This document shows positions 34,621 through 44,649 of a stretch of DNA of 64,000 nucleotides, one piece after another. Below the pieces are notes generated by a model, which worked only from the letters and a program-made list of their open reading frames with translations, was not told the origin of the DNA and did not search any database. The number at the start of each line of letters is the position of its first letter. The stretch's first letter is position 1. Where the stretch lies: NCBI GenBank assembly GCA_016648135.1, contig JADDOH010023640.1:1-64000 (forward strand), in the 5' to 3' direction. The DNA comes from Agrypnia vestita (Eukaryota > Arthropoda > Insecta > Trichoptera > Phryganeidae). Both the position numbers and the translations under genes were made by a program.

Positions 34621-35000
34621 CAGGGTGTACCAGAGCTAGCAGCAGAAACTTTGTCGGTAGTTATGAGTCTATGTTATGAGTCTAAAATAATATTGCAACC
34701 ATGACCTAATATCAATAGTTATGGAGATATGCAATATCAAAGTTTGCATTTTTTTTTCAATATTTTTTACTTATTTTTTGCAAAAACTTGAACGATCATT
34801 ACAGTAACTTATATCGATAATGAAAAATTTATTCGCTTTGATATAAGTCAAATAAAAAACCTTGATATATATATATATTTTAAGTCTAAAATGTTCAAGC
34901 AACCATGACCTGATATCAATACATAGTTAGGTGATATGCAATATCAAAGTTTGCGTTTTTTCTGAATATCTCTAACTTATCTTCTGCAAATAGTCGAACT
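34621..35000 (-). repeat. Interspersed repeat family I, tandemly duplicated copy
   Basis: The core GTCTAAAATRATRTTSAAGC-like sequence, then AACCATGACCTRATATCAAT and GCAATATCAAAGTTTGCRTT, occurs at 34679-34760 and again at 34889-34960, about 205 bp apart. The plus-strand start (ACAGGGTGTACCAGAGC) is an element edge of a kind common in insect repeats. It is the inverse of the copies at 6236 and 48690. Confidence 0.6.
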
Positions 35001-35209
35001 ACAAGAATACAGACCGAAAAATGCGCATAAAATTATATTAATATTTACATTTCATTGAGAAAAATTAAAGCTAGACGGATTAAAATAATATAAAACACAA
35101 TTGTTTTATACAATATTTTTATCACAGTTGTTTGACCAAGTGATACATACTGATTTTTATCGAAAACTAGCCGTAAACCAGTGAAAAATCACTGGAAATA
35201 ATAATAATT

Positions 35210-35330
35210 ATTAACGACCCTTGCGTGTAACATGAGCCGCGCGCCGTTTAACGTGTCGCACTCGGGTGCACTCATCGTCAGTGTTATTCCACCGAGTTAC
35301 GGACAGACAGACATTCGAAATTATGATAAT
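35210..35330. other. GC-richer patch, unassigned
   Basis: AACATGAGCCGCGCGCCGTT and CTCGGGTGCACTCATCG lie just before the foldback at 35331. No coding or repeat match was found. Confidence 0.3.
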
Positions 35331-35546
35331 TGTGGGGTATAAAAACAAAGGCGGCAATATACAAAAATTAAAAAAATGTTTTGAATACAGTCACCGAGGA
35401 TTACTAATTTAAAATATACTGAATTATAGATTTTATAGACTTTGTTTCCTAGAAAATCTAGAATTCATTACATTATACATTAGTAATCCTCGATGACGGC
35501 ATTCAATTGTTTTTAGATATTGCTGTCTTTGCTTTTATACCCCACA
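35331..35546. mobile_element. 216-bp foldback MITE
   Basis: Left arm 35331-35408 (TGTGGGGTATAAAAACAAAG, GCGGCAATATACAAAA, CACCGAGGATTACTAAT) pairs with right arm 35478-35546 (ATTAGTAATCCTCGATGACG ... TTTATACCCCACA). Partial copies of single arms lie at 25171-25240 and 29766-29830. There is no coding capacity. A clear target duplication is not visible. Confidence 0.8.
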
Positions 35547-35759
35547 GTTGATCTAGACCGCAGGGTAAAATGTCATTTTAATTACTAGTTAAATTAATCA
35601 ATAGTTGAATCTTAAGGCTATTTTTGTATCCAAATACTTGTGGTTGAAATAATTCGAAGAGCAGCAATCCTTGGCCTGAAATTTCAGCATACCTTTTAAG
35701 AATAATGATATTCGTAGCCTGCCTTGAAATTAGAAATAAGCCGGGCTTACTGAAGCCAC

Positions 35760-35885
35760 ACAACCCCGCAGGTCGCTAGTGTCTCCGGGGAACATTGATT
35801 TTTGTATGCCTTTCATTGAGTGCAATCGACCGTTGCGCAGTGGCCACCTGAGGCCGATGCAATAATGAATACGTAATTTACAATT
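35760..35885. other. GC-richer island, unassigned
   Basis: CGCAGGTCGCTAGTGTCTCC, GCAATCGACCGTTGCGCAGT and GGCCACCTGAGGCCGATGCA, then a TAATGAATACGTAATT tail. It matches nothing else in the window. It is a candidate host conserved element, on composition only. Confidence 0.3.
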
Positions 35886-35889
35886 TATA

Positions 35890-37140
35890 TCAACAACTCT
35901 CTCAACATTTTAAGCAAGTATTTTGCACCTGTCCACTTTAATAGGGTTTGAGTATTCGTAATTTTGCCCTCAACGAAAATTATTGTATCGATTTGTTTAA
36001 AAAGAATCACAGAGATCCATTTGAAATTACAAAAGAATATAGTCAAATGAAGTTTATGTGTCATATAATATTACATCGTTTACTTGTTCTATTCCCACTG
36101 TATTCATTATTAAACTTCCTCTAACACTAATTTTCATATATTTAAATAATTGCTACCTTAGAAAAAATCCCTACGTTCAGTAAAATCTATTTAAATATCT
36201 ACAGAATATTTACAGAATTTTTAAAATTTATAGTTACTGTATTTTAATTTATATATGTTAGTTATTAAAAAGAAAAGCAAAAATTCTACATTTTGTATTT
36301 TTATCTAACCAAAATACTGTTATTTTTAAGATTAAAATACCTTAATAACTGTAATATTTTAAGGACAAAGAGATATATTGAAATGAGAATCTATGATGCC
36401 AAAATATGGACGAAAGGATTTTTTAAAATTTTTATCCTATTTTTTAAAAATGCATACAGGTATGGATAATTCATAAAAATTGAAAATTTTAACTAAAAAA
36501 TTTAACAATAAATTTAGTAAAGTAACTGTTCTTTTCTGTATATATTATGAGCCGCTTTTTTTCATTAGACTTCAATAATTGAAGAATTTTTGAAGAAAAA
36601 AAAAACAATATATCTAAGAATGTAGGAAATATACATATATGGTATGGCTTTTCCGACTTGGTTACTGATTATACATAAAAAATCATTATGTACCTATAAG
36701 TAGTAAGCAATATATCAACTCATTTTATAATATTAATCGATAGATTTTCATGTAGCCACTGTAGATTATTCTTAAGGAAAGTATTTACGTAGCAAAAAAG
36801 TAACTATGGTTTATGGACCAGGCAAAAGAAAATGAGTGACACGTCTCAGACGTGTGTCATACCACCCCTGTATAAAATGGTGTGTTTCCGGTTCTAGAAA
36901 TATGTAAACAAATTCAGATAAATAAATATTTAATGATGATGGATACGAATCTATTTGTTGCATCCGCTTATTTTGCCTATTGGAAGTTGGAAGATAGCAG
37001 GAGTTATTTGTTAAATTAAAATAAAATTCAAATTGTTTAATGAACGATTTAAAAGTTCATCTTCGCCACTTTGTCTATCGCTTGTCACACAAGATTTTTT
37101 TTAGATTTTACAGTCTGTTTTACTATGTATACCTTATTTA
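35890..37140. other. Unassigned AT-rich DNA
   Basis: No gene or repeat was recognised. A small perfect palindrome around CACGTCTCAGACGTG lies near 36840, too short to interpret. Confidence 0.35.
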
Positions 37141-37144
37141 TCGG

Positions 37145-37690
37145 ATTTCAATCCAACATCCAACAGATTTCTATACACCCAGTTCGATACAAAATGCATT
37201 CAACAATATTGAAATTGTTCGTAAAAAACGCATTGCTCGACCTTTTTTCATCGGCTTTAGTTGTAAAATAGGTTACCACGAAAAGCTCTTTTATTTTAAC
37301 GAGATATATACATATTTAACTGTTATTTCGGATATTTTATACGCACCGAGAAGCGAATCTCGACGTTTCGTTGGATACTTATCCAACGTCATCAGGAGGA
37401 CGACCTTTACCCGCGGAGGTGGAGGTCGGACTAATATAATATCCGGATAATAAATAACAATAAAATCGGATAAAATATCCGAAATTACAGTTAAATATGT
37501 CTAACGACCGTAATAACAACCTTAACTCTTTAATGAGATGTATACAACCTACATCCACCCTGAAAGTCCATTGTAAATATTGGTGAAAGAATTTTTGAAA
37601 TCGGATGGGTATCTAGTTTCGGAGATTACCTCATATGTACATCCAAATTTACAAACTTTACATCTTTATATATTAGTATAGATAATATCG
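37145..37690 (+). repeat. Interspersed repeat family II, copy 2 (interrupted)
   Basis: This matches 24125-24268 on its left and 24610-24735 on its right. Its middle holds the 189-bp foldback at 37311-37499. The open frame at 37040-37450 runs across both parts and is not a gene. Confidence 0.6.
37311..37499. mobile_element. 189-bp foldback element
   Basis: Terminal arms 37311-37340 and 37470-37499 match at 29 of 30 positions (CATATTTAACTGTTATTTCG...). The centre contains CGACGTTTCGTTGG, ACTTATCCAACGTCATCAGG and a TTGGATACTTATCCAA palindrome; GACGTTTCG with CGTCATCAGG resembles Penelope-like terminal motifs. It is nested in repeat family II. Confidence 0.75.
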
Positions 37691-37789
37691 TAGTTTAAAA
37701 ATATTACCTTTAGTTTTAAAAAAAATATTTTCTTCACGAACAGCGCTAAGGTAAAGACTATTTTGTATTTTATTTTAATGTTCTTTGTG

Positions 37790-37907
37790 TATTCATTACT
37801 GTTAGAATGGATTTTCACCATTGTTTCGTGAAGCATCTAAGTAATCGGCTATCACCGATCGCTTACTGCCGGGTCCTACGGGCAGTACTAATCGCTGCGC
37901 ATCCATT
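37790..37907. other. GC-richer flank of the 37.9-kb element
   Basis: CGGCTATCACCGATCGCTTA and GCCGGGTCCTACGGGCAGTA: complex sequence with no match elsewhere in the window and no peptide recognised. Confidence 0.25.
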
Positions 37908-38624
37908 AAGGTACCGATACACACGCTTATTTTGAGCATGCTCATTAGCATGCTCAAAACTAGCATGCCCTAACAACTGTACACGCTTGCTCAATATTAG
38001 CATGCTCAAAGCTAACAATCAAACACACATGCTAATTAGGGGCATGCTTTTGTCATAGAATAGAGAGGAACTCTAGTTCAAAGATGAAACTTTGCAAACT
38101 GACATAGAGAATTCAAGTAAACCAATAAATCAAAATAGCTCCCGAGTTTCCATCCGCACATTTTTGATTTTAGTTTTTATAATTTTTATTGTAAGATTTG
38201 AATCAATTATGCATTTTAATAAAGTTTCATAAACATTATTTCTTGTATATTCTTTTTACATAGCGGTGACCGAGTATTCCACAGACATTCATGATTCCTA
38301 TAATAAGTCACGATAAGTAATGTTTTATCATCTCCCCAACGCGCCATATACGTTTCATCTGTCGCGGACTGAGAAGATCGCATTGATAATCGATACTAGC
38401 TGCGACATAAGCATGCTCATAATAAGCAAGCCTGTTCATACATGCTAAAAAGATACCCCTTCTCATGGTGAATGACATTAGCACGCTCATAAATCAGTGC
38501 CACTAATGAGCATGCTCATTACTAGCAATGTGCATACACACATGCCACTAATAAGAAAGGGCTAAAGAAGGTCAATACTGCGCATGCTCACGTGCCACTA
38601 ATAAGCAAGTGTATCAGTACCTTT
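37908..38624. mobile_element. ~717-bp non-autonomous DNA element with dense subterminal motifs
   Basis: Ends: AAGGTACCGATACACACGCT at 37908 and, on the opposite strand, AAAGGTACTGATACACTTGC reading back from 38624. The word GCATGCTCA or a close variant occurs about ten times in the outer ~140 bp on the left (from 37932) and ~220 bp on the right (38405-38590), often as the palindrome GAGCATGCTC. TAATAAGCAAG or a variant repeats on the right side. The centre (38050-38390) has no transposase. Subterminal motif clusters of this kind are transposase-binding arrays in hAT-type elements. The superfamily is not settled because no clean target duplication is visible. Confidence 0.75.
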
Positions 38625-38823
38625 GGTTTCTGCAATTGGCTATCGACGGTAATGGCCGCATAATTCCTTAAGGGAGTGGTTTCCTCCGTAGCTATCCCGG
38701 TTTGTTTACTCCTCAACCGTGGGCCATGGATTGTTTAACACTGTTGTTGTTGTAATAGTTTTTTGTAATTTGTGTTTATCATTGCTTTTGCTCCATTTAC
38801 AATTGTTATATTATCTTTATGTT

Positions 38824-39183
38824 ATACAACGATCCATGGAAAGATCCATGCTTGGAGTAAGCCTAAGAGATAGAATTAGAAACGACGAAATTAGGCGCAG
38901 AACTAGAGTAGTGGATATCATGGATCGTGTAGCGAAGGTAAAATGGGCAGGACACGTTGCAAGACAAGATACTACAAGATGGCCTCCCAGAGTTCTGAAA
39001 TGGAGACCTTGGGAAAATAAAAGAGGCATCGGAAGACCTCAAAAGAGATGGGCCGATGATATTGTCGCTGTGGGGGGAAAGAAATGACTACAATTAGCCA
39101 ACAACAGGGAAGAATGGAAAAATAAGGAAGAGGCCTTGGATCCAGCAGTGGAAAGACGAAGGCTGATGAAGAAGAAGAAGAAG
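38824..39183 (+). pseudogene. RTE-type LINE insertion, 5' truncated, with 16-bp target duplication
   Basis: The frame reads QRSMERSMLGVSLRDRIRND, then RTRVVDIMDRVAKVKWAGHV, RPQKRWADDIVAVGGKK and a stop, followed by LQLANNREEWKNKEEA in the same frame. The stop is TGA where the 12-kb copy has TGG, so it is a point mutation. The copy ends in a GAAGAAGAAG tail. ATATTATCTTTATGTT at 38808-38823 and ATATTATCTTTACGTT at 39184-39199 are the target duplication (15 of 16). This fixes both ends and shows a severe 5' truncation on insertion. Confidence 0.9.
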
Positions 39184-39329
39184 ATATTATCTTTACGTTT
39201 ATCTATTGTATTTTGTTTTAATTATATATGTAGGTACTGTATTATTGCAGAATAAATAATTAATCCGCCGGACATTTTTTAATGGCTGCCGTTTTTATAT
39301 TTGTTTTTACGACACCGGGTCGCGCGGCT

Positions 39330-39415
39330 GCTTTTAGCATTAAAAAAATGACAACTAGGTGGCGAATGAGTAGGACCGATATAGGAGCTTTTGCTTATAA
39401 AACGGTCCTGGGTAA
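39330..39415 (+). repeat. Short repeat shared with 9862-9937
   Basis: AGTAGGACCGATATAGGAGC then TTTTGCTTATAAAACGG and TCCTGGG; inverse partner of the 9.9-kb copy. Confidence 0.55.
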
Positions 39416-39439
39416 GCGCTTAGTCTGCCCTCATTTGTA

Positions 39440-40310
39440 CACCTGATAGTGTCTGCGATTGGTAATCGCCCAATTGTCTGCTGTTTTTTTATAATATTTC
39501 TTTAATAAACTTCTATAAATTAAACGTCCAAAATACTAGCATGTAGAAAAAATTAAATGGTCATAGAAAAATATTAAAATCGATTTATTATATTTTAAAA
39601 TAATTTATACACCTCATCTCTTTTAAATAAAACATACTATTTGGTTATTTTTACAACTTTCAATGGTAAAACCAAGCACTACATACTGCGTTTTTAAAAC
39701 CATCATAACATATTATGATAGAAAATAATAGATCCATTATTTCTAGATAAATGTGGATATAAATATTTGGTAGGTATCTTTTGCGGAGAATCTAATGGTG
39801 CAAATTCCGGAAAATATCAACGCACTTCTTTCGACCACGATTAGGAAACCTAAAACCACCCTGTATGTTTTTTTAATGATTTTTTTATGTTATGTTATTT
39901 TTATGTTAACAAGAATGTTAAATACGCGTATATAAATTTCAGTGAAAATTTTCTGAAAAACTCGGCTAAATACGTTAGCCATATTCCTTTCATTTAACAC
40001 ACAGACGAAATCTACCACATTCTTGCGGTTGATGTTTTTTTATTAAAGTTGTAGCACGTCTATACACTTTGTAAAATAATTACATCTACATATATAAATA
40101 ACATATTTTATTTGTTTGGTGTAAGTACCATATTTAACACTATTAATTTATGTATAATATTTTCAACATTCATTTATTTAGAATAATGTTCGGTACTAAA
40201 AAAACAGTATACTTAATAATTACTTAAAGCTAATTTAAAATGGATATCTTTTCTGAACTAATTAATTAAAAAGCTTGAATACGATGTAGCAATTTTCTGT
40301 GATTTTCGTA
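39440..40310. other. Unassigned AT-rich DNA
   Basis: Nothing recognisable apart from an AACCACCCTGTATG-type word at 39853, which resembles edges of insect MITEs. Confidence 0.3.
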
Positions 40311-40315
40311 TCGTG

Positions 40316-40615
40316 AAAATAGCAATATTGTTATTTCTGTATCTTGACAGTTATTTTATAATATTGTAATGCCGTTAATTTTGACATATTACGTCTGACA
40401 GGTTTGAAATGAATAAATTCAATCAATCGGAAAGCTCTAAAACGTAAAAAAAGTTAATTTATTCACAATTTATGTATAACTTAAAGTTTGTTTACCTTTT
40501 AAAGCTTTCTGATTGATTGAATTTGTTAATTTCAAACTTAAAATGTCAAAATTAACGACATTAAAATGTTATACAATAACTGTCAATATTATATTTTCAG
40601 AATACGACCGTTTAT
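40316..40615. mobile_element. ~300-bp long-inverted-repeat MITE, copy 1
   Basis: Left arm 40316-40450 and right arm 40494-40615 are imperfect reverse complements through most of their length (left TCTTGACAGTTATTTTATAA, ATGCCGTTAATTTTGAC; right GTCAAAATTAACGACATTAA, ATAACTGTCAATA). CAATCAATCGGAAAGCTCTA faces CTTTCTGATTGATTGAATTT across a ~45-bp loop. A second copy lies at 52605-52860. No coding capacity. Confidence 0.8.
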
Positions 40616-40919
40616 TTTGTTACTGGTTGAGTGGGAAGAAAACTGCCGCTGGTAAGAAGTGCCACCCTGAAAATGCACGAAAGCCGAAATACACCACAAG
40701 GTATTTCGGCATACGTTTTACACTCTTTACACTCTTTGCACATTTTACACTCTTTATATGTTGTAGTTGCTAGTCCATAAATTATCAATTACGTATGGAC
40801 TTATAAATGCACAATTTAACAAATTAATAAAATCTATCAGAATATGCTATATAGAAAAAATATATAAAAATATATAATAAAAATATATTTTTAAAAAAAT
40901 AATATTTTTTTAGGGGATG

Positions 40920-41690
40920 GAAAGTATTTCGTGATGCATATTTTTATGAACATAAATTTATTAATATTGCTAATTACTTATGCTAGCTCATACAGGTTGT
41001 AAGCTCTGAGCCATCGTATAAAAAGACTTTCACACACATTTCTCATATTCATAGCTTCGTCTCTGTGAGACTTCTATAGTTTGTCTTAATTAATTAAACA
41101 TTCCTTTGGGGACAAACTTCAGTAACAGTGTTCTTAGAACGTATTTAAGTACATCGTAATTTAATTAACTGTATGTAGTAATATAAGATGTCGTAGGTTA
41201 GGTAGGGAGGCTACGTCATAATTAATAATCATAATGTGGATAATTTAAACATCATTTTCATCATCTTTAAATAAACGTTTAGGCCAACACTAGCTGTTCG
41301 TGCTAAAATCATACAAATAAGATATTTAACAGTAGACGAAACATTTGAAATGGAATAAAAAGAAGACTCTTTTATTTATTTTTCTAAGCAACGGGAAAGT
41401 TTTGAATATTCTAGAAAAAAGTATTACCTTAAATAATCATAATTATTATCCATCGTTGCTATGGGATACAAAATAACTGAAAATAAGATGATCAACAGAA
41501 ATGCTTTGTACTTTAAAGCAAAGGAATGATTTTTAACAATTGTTGCTATGGGAAACGAAATAAATGAAAATTTGAGCAACAAGAATATTTCCAAAGTTCT
41601 AGAAGAAATAAAAATAAAAATTATGTTTTTGATAATACAATAATGTTTTAGAAACGAATAAATTGACATATTAATAAAAAAATATGTAAT
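40920..41690. other. Unassigned AT-rich DNA
   Basis: No signal recognised. Confidence 0.3.
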
Positions 41691-41692
41691 TC

Positions 41693-42235
41693 TGAATATA
41701 ATTAAATTAATTAACTTAGTTTATTACCACTTAATTTTTGGTAAAACTAACCGGTTATTTAGGCGTCTACTTTTACTATCAATGTGAAGAATATTGACTC
41801 CTGTATTTTTATCAAAACTATGCTTATTCTCAATAATATGATTGTAAAGTTCGTAAAAATTTGAATTATTTAAGCATCTTACATGTGCTTTAATCCTTAT
41901 ATCAAAATTACGACTCCTTTTTCCAATATAAAAAGAGGAACAGTCATTACATTTTAGTTTACACCAACATTTAAAATTTCTCAAAAAGTTACCAATATTA
42001 TTTTTTGTATAGAAAGCTGGTTTTATGGTGGGAGGGAGATTTTACGAGCATTCAATTGAAAAATTGTTAATATATAAATTTCTACGCCATTGTTTAATAT
42101 TATCGTCATTTGTACAATTATTGAATAAAAATTTATTTGTGGCTATTTTATTAAGTTTTTTGTCTAATATTTTATCGATCAAATTAGGAGAGTAACCATT
42201 GTTTGAAGCAATGTTTTACTATGGACGCTCAGTAA
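41693..42235 (-). pseudogene. Penelope-like element, C-terminal part with GIY-YIG domain (minus copy)
   Basis: Read from 42235 on the minus strand: NGYSPNLIDKILDKKLNK and NDDNIKQWRRNLYINN, the end of a Penelope reverse transcriptase, then a stop-containing gap. The GIY-YIG endonuclease follows (KLKCNDCSSFYIGKRSRNF, IRIKAHVRCL, HIIENKHSF, ILHIDSKSRRLNN). The GVY half of the motif is mutated while YIG is kept. Compared with the + copy, ~225 bp are deleted after RRLNN, joining it directly to the terminal TTTTACCAAAAATTAAGT segment. Dead copy. Confidence 0.85.
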
Positions 42236-42277
42236 GAAAATTAATATCAGACAATGGGACGTTAACAAGTCGGTGTC

Positions 42278-42338
42278 TCATGGAATGGAAGGCGGAATGT
42301 TTATTTTACACATAAACATTCCGCCTTCCATTCCATGA
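42278..42338. repeat. Perfect 27-bp hairpin at the junction of two Penelope-like copies
   Basis: Arms 42278-42304 and 42312-42338 are exact reverse complements (TCATGGAATGGAAGGCGGAA...) around a 7-nt loop. It lies precisely between the two oppositely oriented GIY-YIG copies. Confidence 0.9.
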
Positions 42339-42339
42339 C

Positions 42340-42945
42340 CTTCCAAACCAGCTTTCTATACAATAAATAATATTGGTAACTTTTTGAGAAATTTTCAAGA
42401 TAAAGATCGCAAATTGACTCACTCGGGTGTTTATAAACTTAAATGTAATGTCTGTCCCTCTTTTTATATTGGAAAAACGGGTCGTAATTTTGAAATTAGA
42501 ATTAAAGAACATATAAGATGCTTAAATACCTACTTCAAATTTTTCCGAATTTTTGGAATCATATTATTGAGAGTAGCCAAAGTTTAGATAAAAATATAGG
42601 AGTCAATATTCTTCACATTGATACTAAAAGTAGACGTCTAAATAATTTAGAAGCACTAGAAATTAAGAAATACATAAATAAGAATGAATCTATTATAAAT
42701 AACCAAAAAATCTAACTTACAGTCCTACCTTGAATAAGTTCCCTTTCACCCTGTCACCTGTTTCTTTCGCACCCCCCACTATTTACCCCCATTTGGACAC
42801 TTGACACTGAGGTATGATTGTTCATAATTTTGTAAAGTTTAATTAGTATTAAGTAGGACGAGGGAACGTTGTTTCCGAAACCGGCCGGTTTTACCAAAAA
42901 TCAAGTAGTGATAAACTAAGTTAATTCGTTTAATTATATTCATAA
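42340..42945 (+). pseudogene. Penelope-like element, GIY-YIG domain (plus copy)
   Basis: The open frame from 42384 reads KLTHSGVYKLKCNVCPSFYI, then GKTGRNFEIRIKEHIRCLN: a complete GIY (GVY) and YIG pair with the conserved Arg and His. A frameshift near 42525 leads to IESSQSLDKNIGVNILHIDT, KSRRLNN and a stop at about 42715. The 3' part, GGGAACGTTGTTTCCGAAAC through CCGGTTTTACCAAAAATCAA, is the element terminus shared with the minus copy. GIY-YIG is the target-cutting nuclease of Penelope-like retroelements. Confidence 0.85.
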
Positions 42946-42949
42946 TGAA

Positions 42950-43375
42950 TAACCACAAATTAATATCAAAATATAATAGTATATATAATTCTAACTGTTT
43001 ATAAAACATGGCCTAGAGATGGAATATAATGCCTTTCCTTCTATATGTAGACGTAAGATTATGTGAAGATTTATTATTTCATTTGATATTTTATATACCG
43101 ACAATTATGATTAAATTATGAAATTTAAAATGCCTAAGTTATTTGATATTTACCGTAAAATATTTTAATTTATTTTAAAACATACTTTGAAGGAAATAAG
43201 CACATTTAGAAGGGCTATTTTTAAAAAGGTTTAATTTTTAAAATGTAGATCATTTTATTATTATCAAATTATTTGAAATTAGGAGGGCTTCAAACAATAG
43301 AAAGCATTTTTTGTCGTAAACATCCAAAAAAATTTAAAAGGGTATAAATAAGCCTGGAGAGCCGCTCCAGGACTG
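42950..43375. other. Unassigned AT-rich DNA
   Basis: No signal recognised. Confidence 0.3.
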
Positions 43376-43382
43376 AGTTCAA

Positions 43383-43560
43383 AAATCATTATCATCATCA
43401 TTCTTGGCACTACAACCCTTGGTGGGTCTTGGCCTCCTCAATAATTTTCCTCCACTCATCTCGGTCTAGTGCCAGCTCTCTCCAGTTTCGAAGCTCTAAG
43501 GCAGAGATATCTTTGAGGACGTTGTCACTCCATCTTAGTTTCGGCTTTCCTAAGCGAGTT
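43383..43560 (-). pseudogene. RTE-type LINE 3' end
   Basis: The minus strand encodes LGKPKLRWSDNVLKDISALE, then LRNWRELALDRDEWRKIIEE and AKTHQGL with a stop, followed by a GATGATGATGAT tail. This is the classic BovB/RTE C-terminus. The last ~85 bp are almost identical to 58725-58812, so the subfamily is young. Confidence 0.85.
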
Positions 43561-43569
43561 CAAAAATAC

Positions 43570-44640
43570 ATGGATATAAATAAACACGTATTAAGATCCA
43601 CTAGGATCGACTTCTATTGACTCCAGTTTCTAATGGTTACAGTTTAAGGATCAATCTTAAATGTGATACTTTATTTAATTAATTTATTAATTTATAATGA
43701 GATAACTTCAACCCCCACCCCTAAATAAAAAATATTTAGAAAAAAATAAATAGAATATCAACGCGCAGACGAGACACGAACCAAATCAAAAAATGTGCTA
43801 AACTTAAATACATATATTTTTAATTTTGCTTGCTTGGCCAGGTAGTGATATAGCGGCGATTATTTCAACCCTTTCACTGTCGTTTCGGAGAAGTATTTAC
43901 CTGGATTCCGAGCCAAAAATGAAGACGTGGCTGTAATGAGTGCTGGTTGAGCAGACCCAAAAAAGAGTTTTATCTATGTACCTCTGTGTATGTTTATATT
44001 TAATTCATTTTACATTTATAATAATTAACATAAGAATATGTTTAAATTGCTGATTTTCTGGCCATTTAAAAAAAAATTATGGACGGATGTATTTTGGACA
44101 TCGCACGAAGTGATAGGAAAAAAATAAACACATAGATAAGGATACATACAAAGACACATACATACAGCAGTTGGTACAATTGAATACGTGACACGAAAAA
44201 AGACCCACGCAACATTATTTCCAATAACACAATGACAATAAATAAAATTTTCAAATATATTTTTTAAATAAGAGCTTTAAATATGATACTAGCCTATGAT
44301 ACCTACGGTACCTATGAAATTCTATACGTTTTGTATAGAAAAATTCAATTTTTTTTATGAACGTTATACATTAAGTAGAGTTAATTACAGTTTAATAGAC
44401 TGATTCCTAACTTTTATCTTCTTATCTTATTTATCTAGTATATTGGTTTAATTATGTTTATTTTACTCTAATAATAAATTGTTAAAGGTTTCTTATTATT
44501 ACTGTTTGCTTATATACTAATCATTGTTTATATATATTGTTCATTTCTATTGCTCATTTATTTTATATTGTTCATTTTATATATTTTAATAGATATAATT
44601 ATTTTCTGTAAAACGTGTTTTATGTTAGGTAAATAAAAAT
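43570..44640. other. Unassigned AT-rich DNA
   Basis: No signal recognised. The reverse frame at 44066-44254 is hydrophobic AT-rich translation, not a gene. Confidence 0.3.
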
Positions 44641-44649
44641 CCTTTTAAT

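Noticed and set aside
36838..36860. Palindrome around CACGTCTCAGACGTG as a regulatory operator
   Set aside because: One short palindrome in 64 kb is expected by chance and has no supporting context.
37040..37450. 136-codon frame
   Set aside because: It spans the junction between repeat family II and a foldback element, so it is a chance frame.
41195..41215. Telomere-like TTAGG runs
   Set aside because: Only GTAGGTTAGGTAGG, with no tandem TTAGG array.
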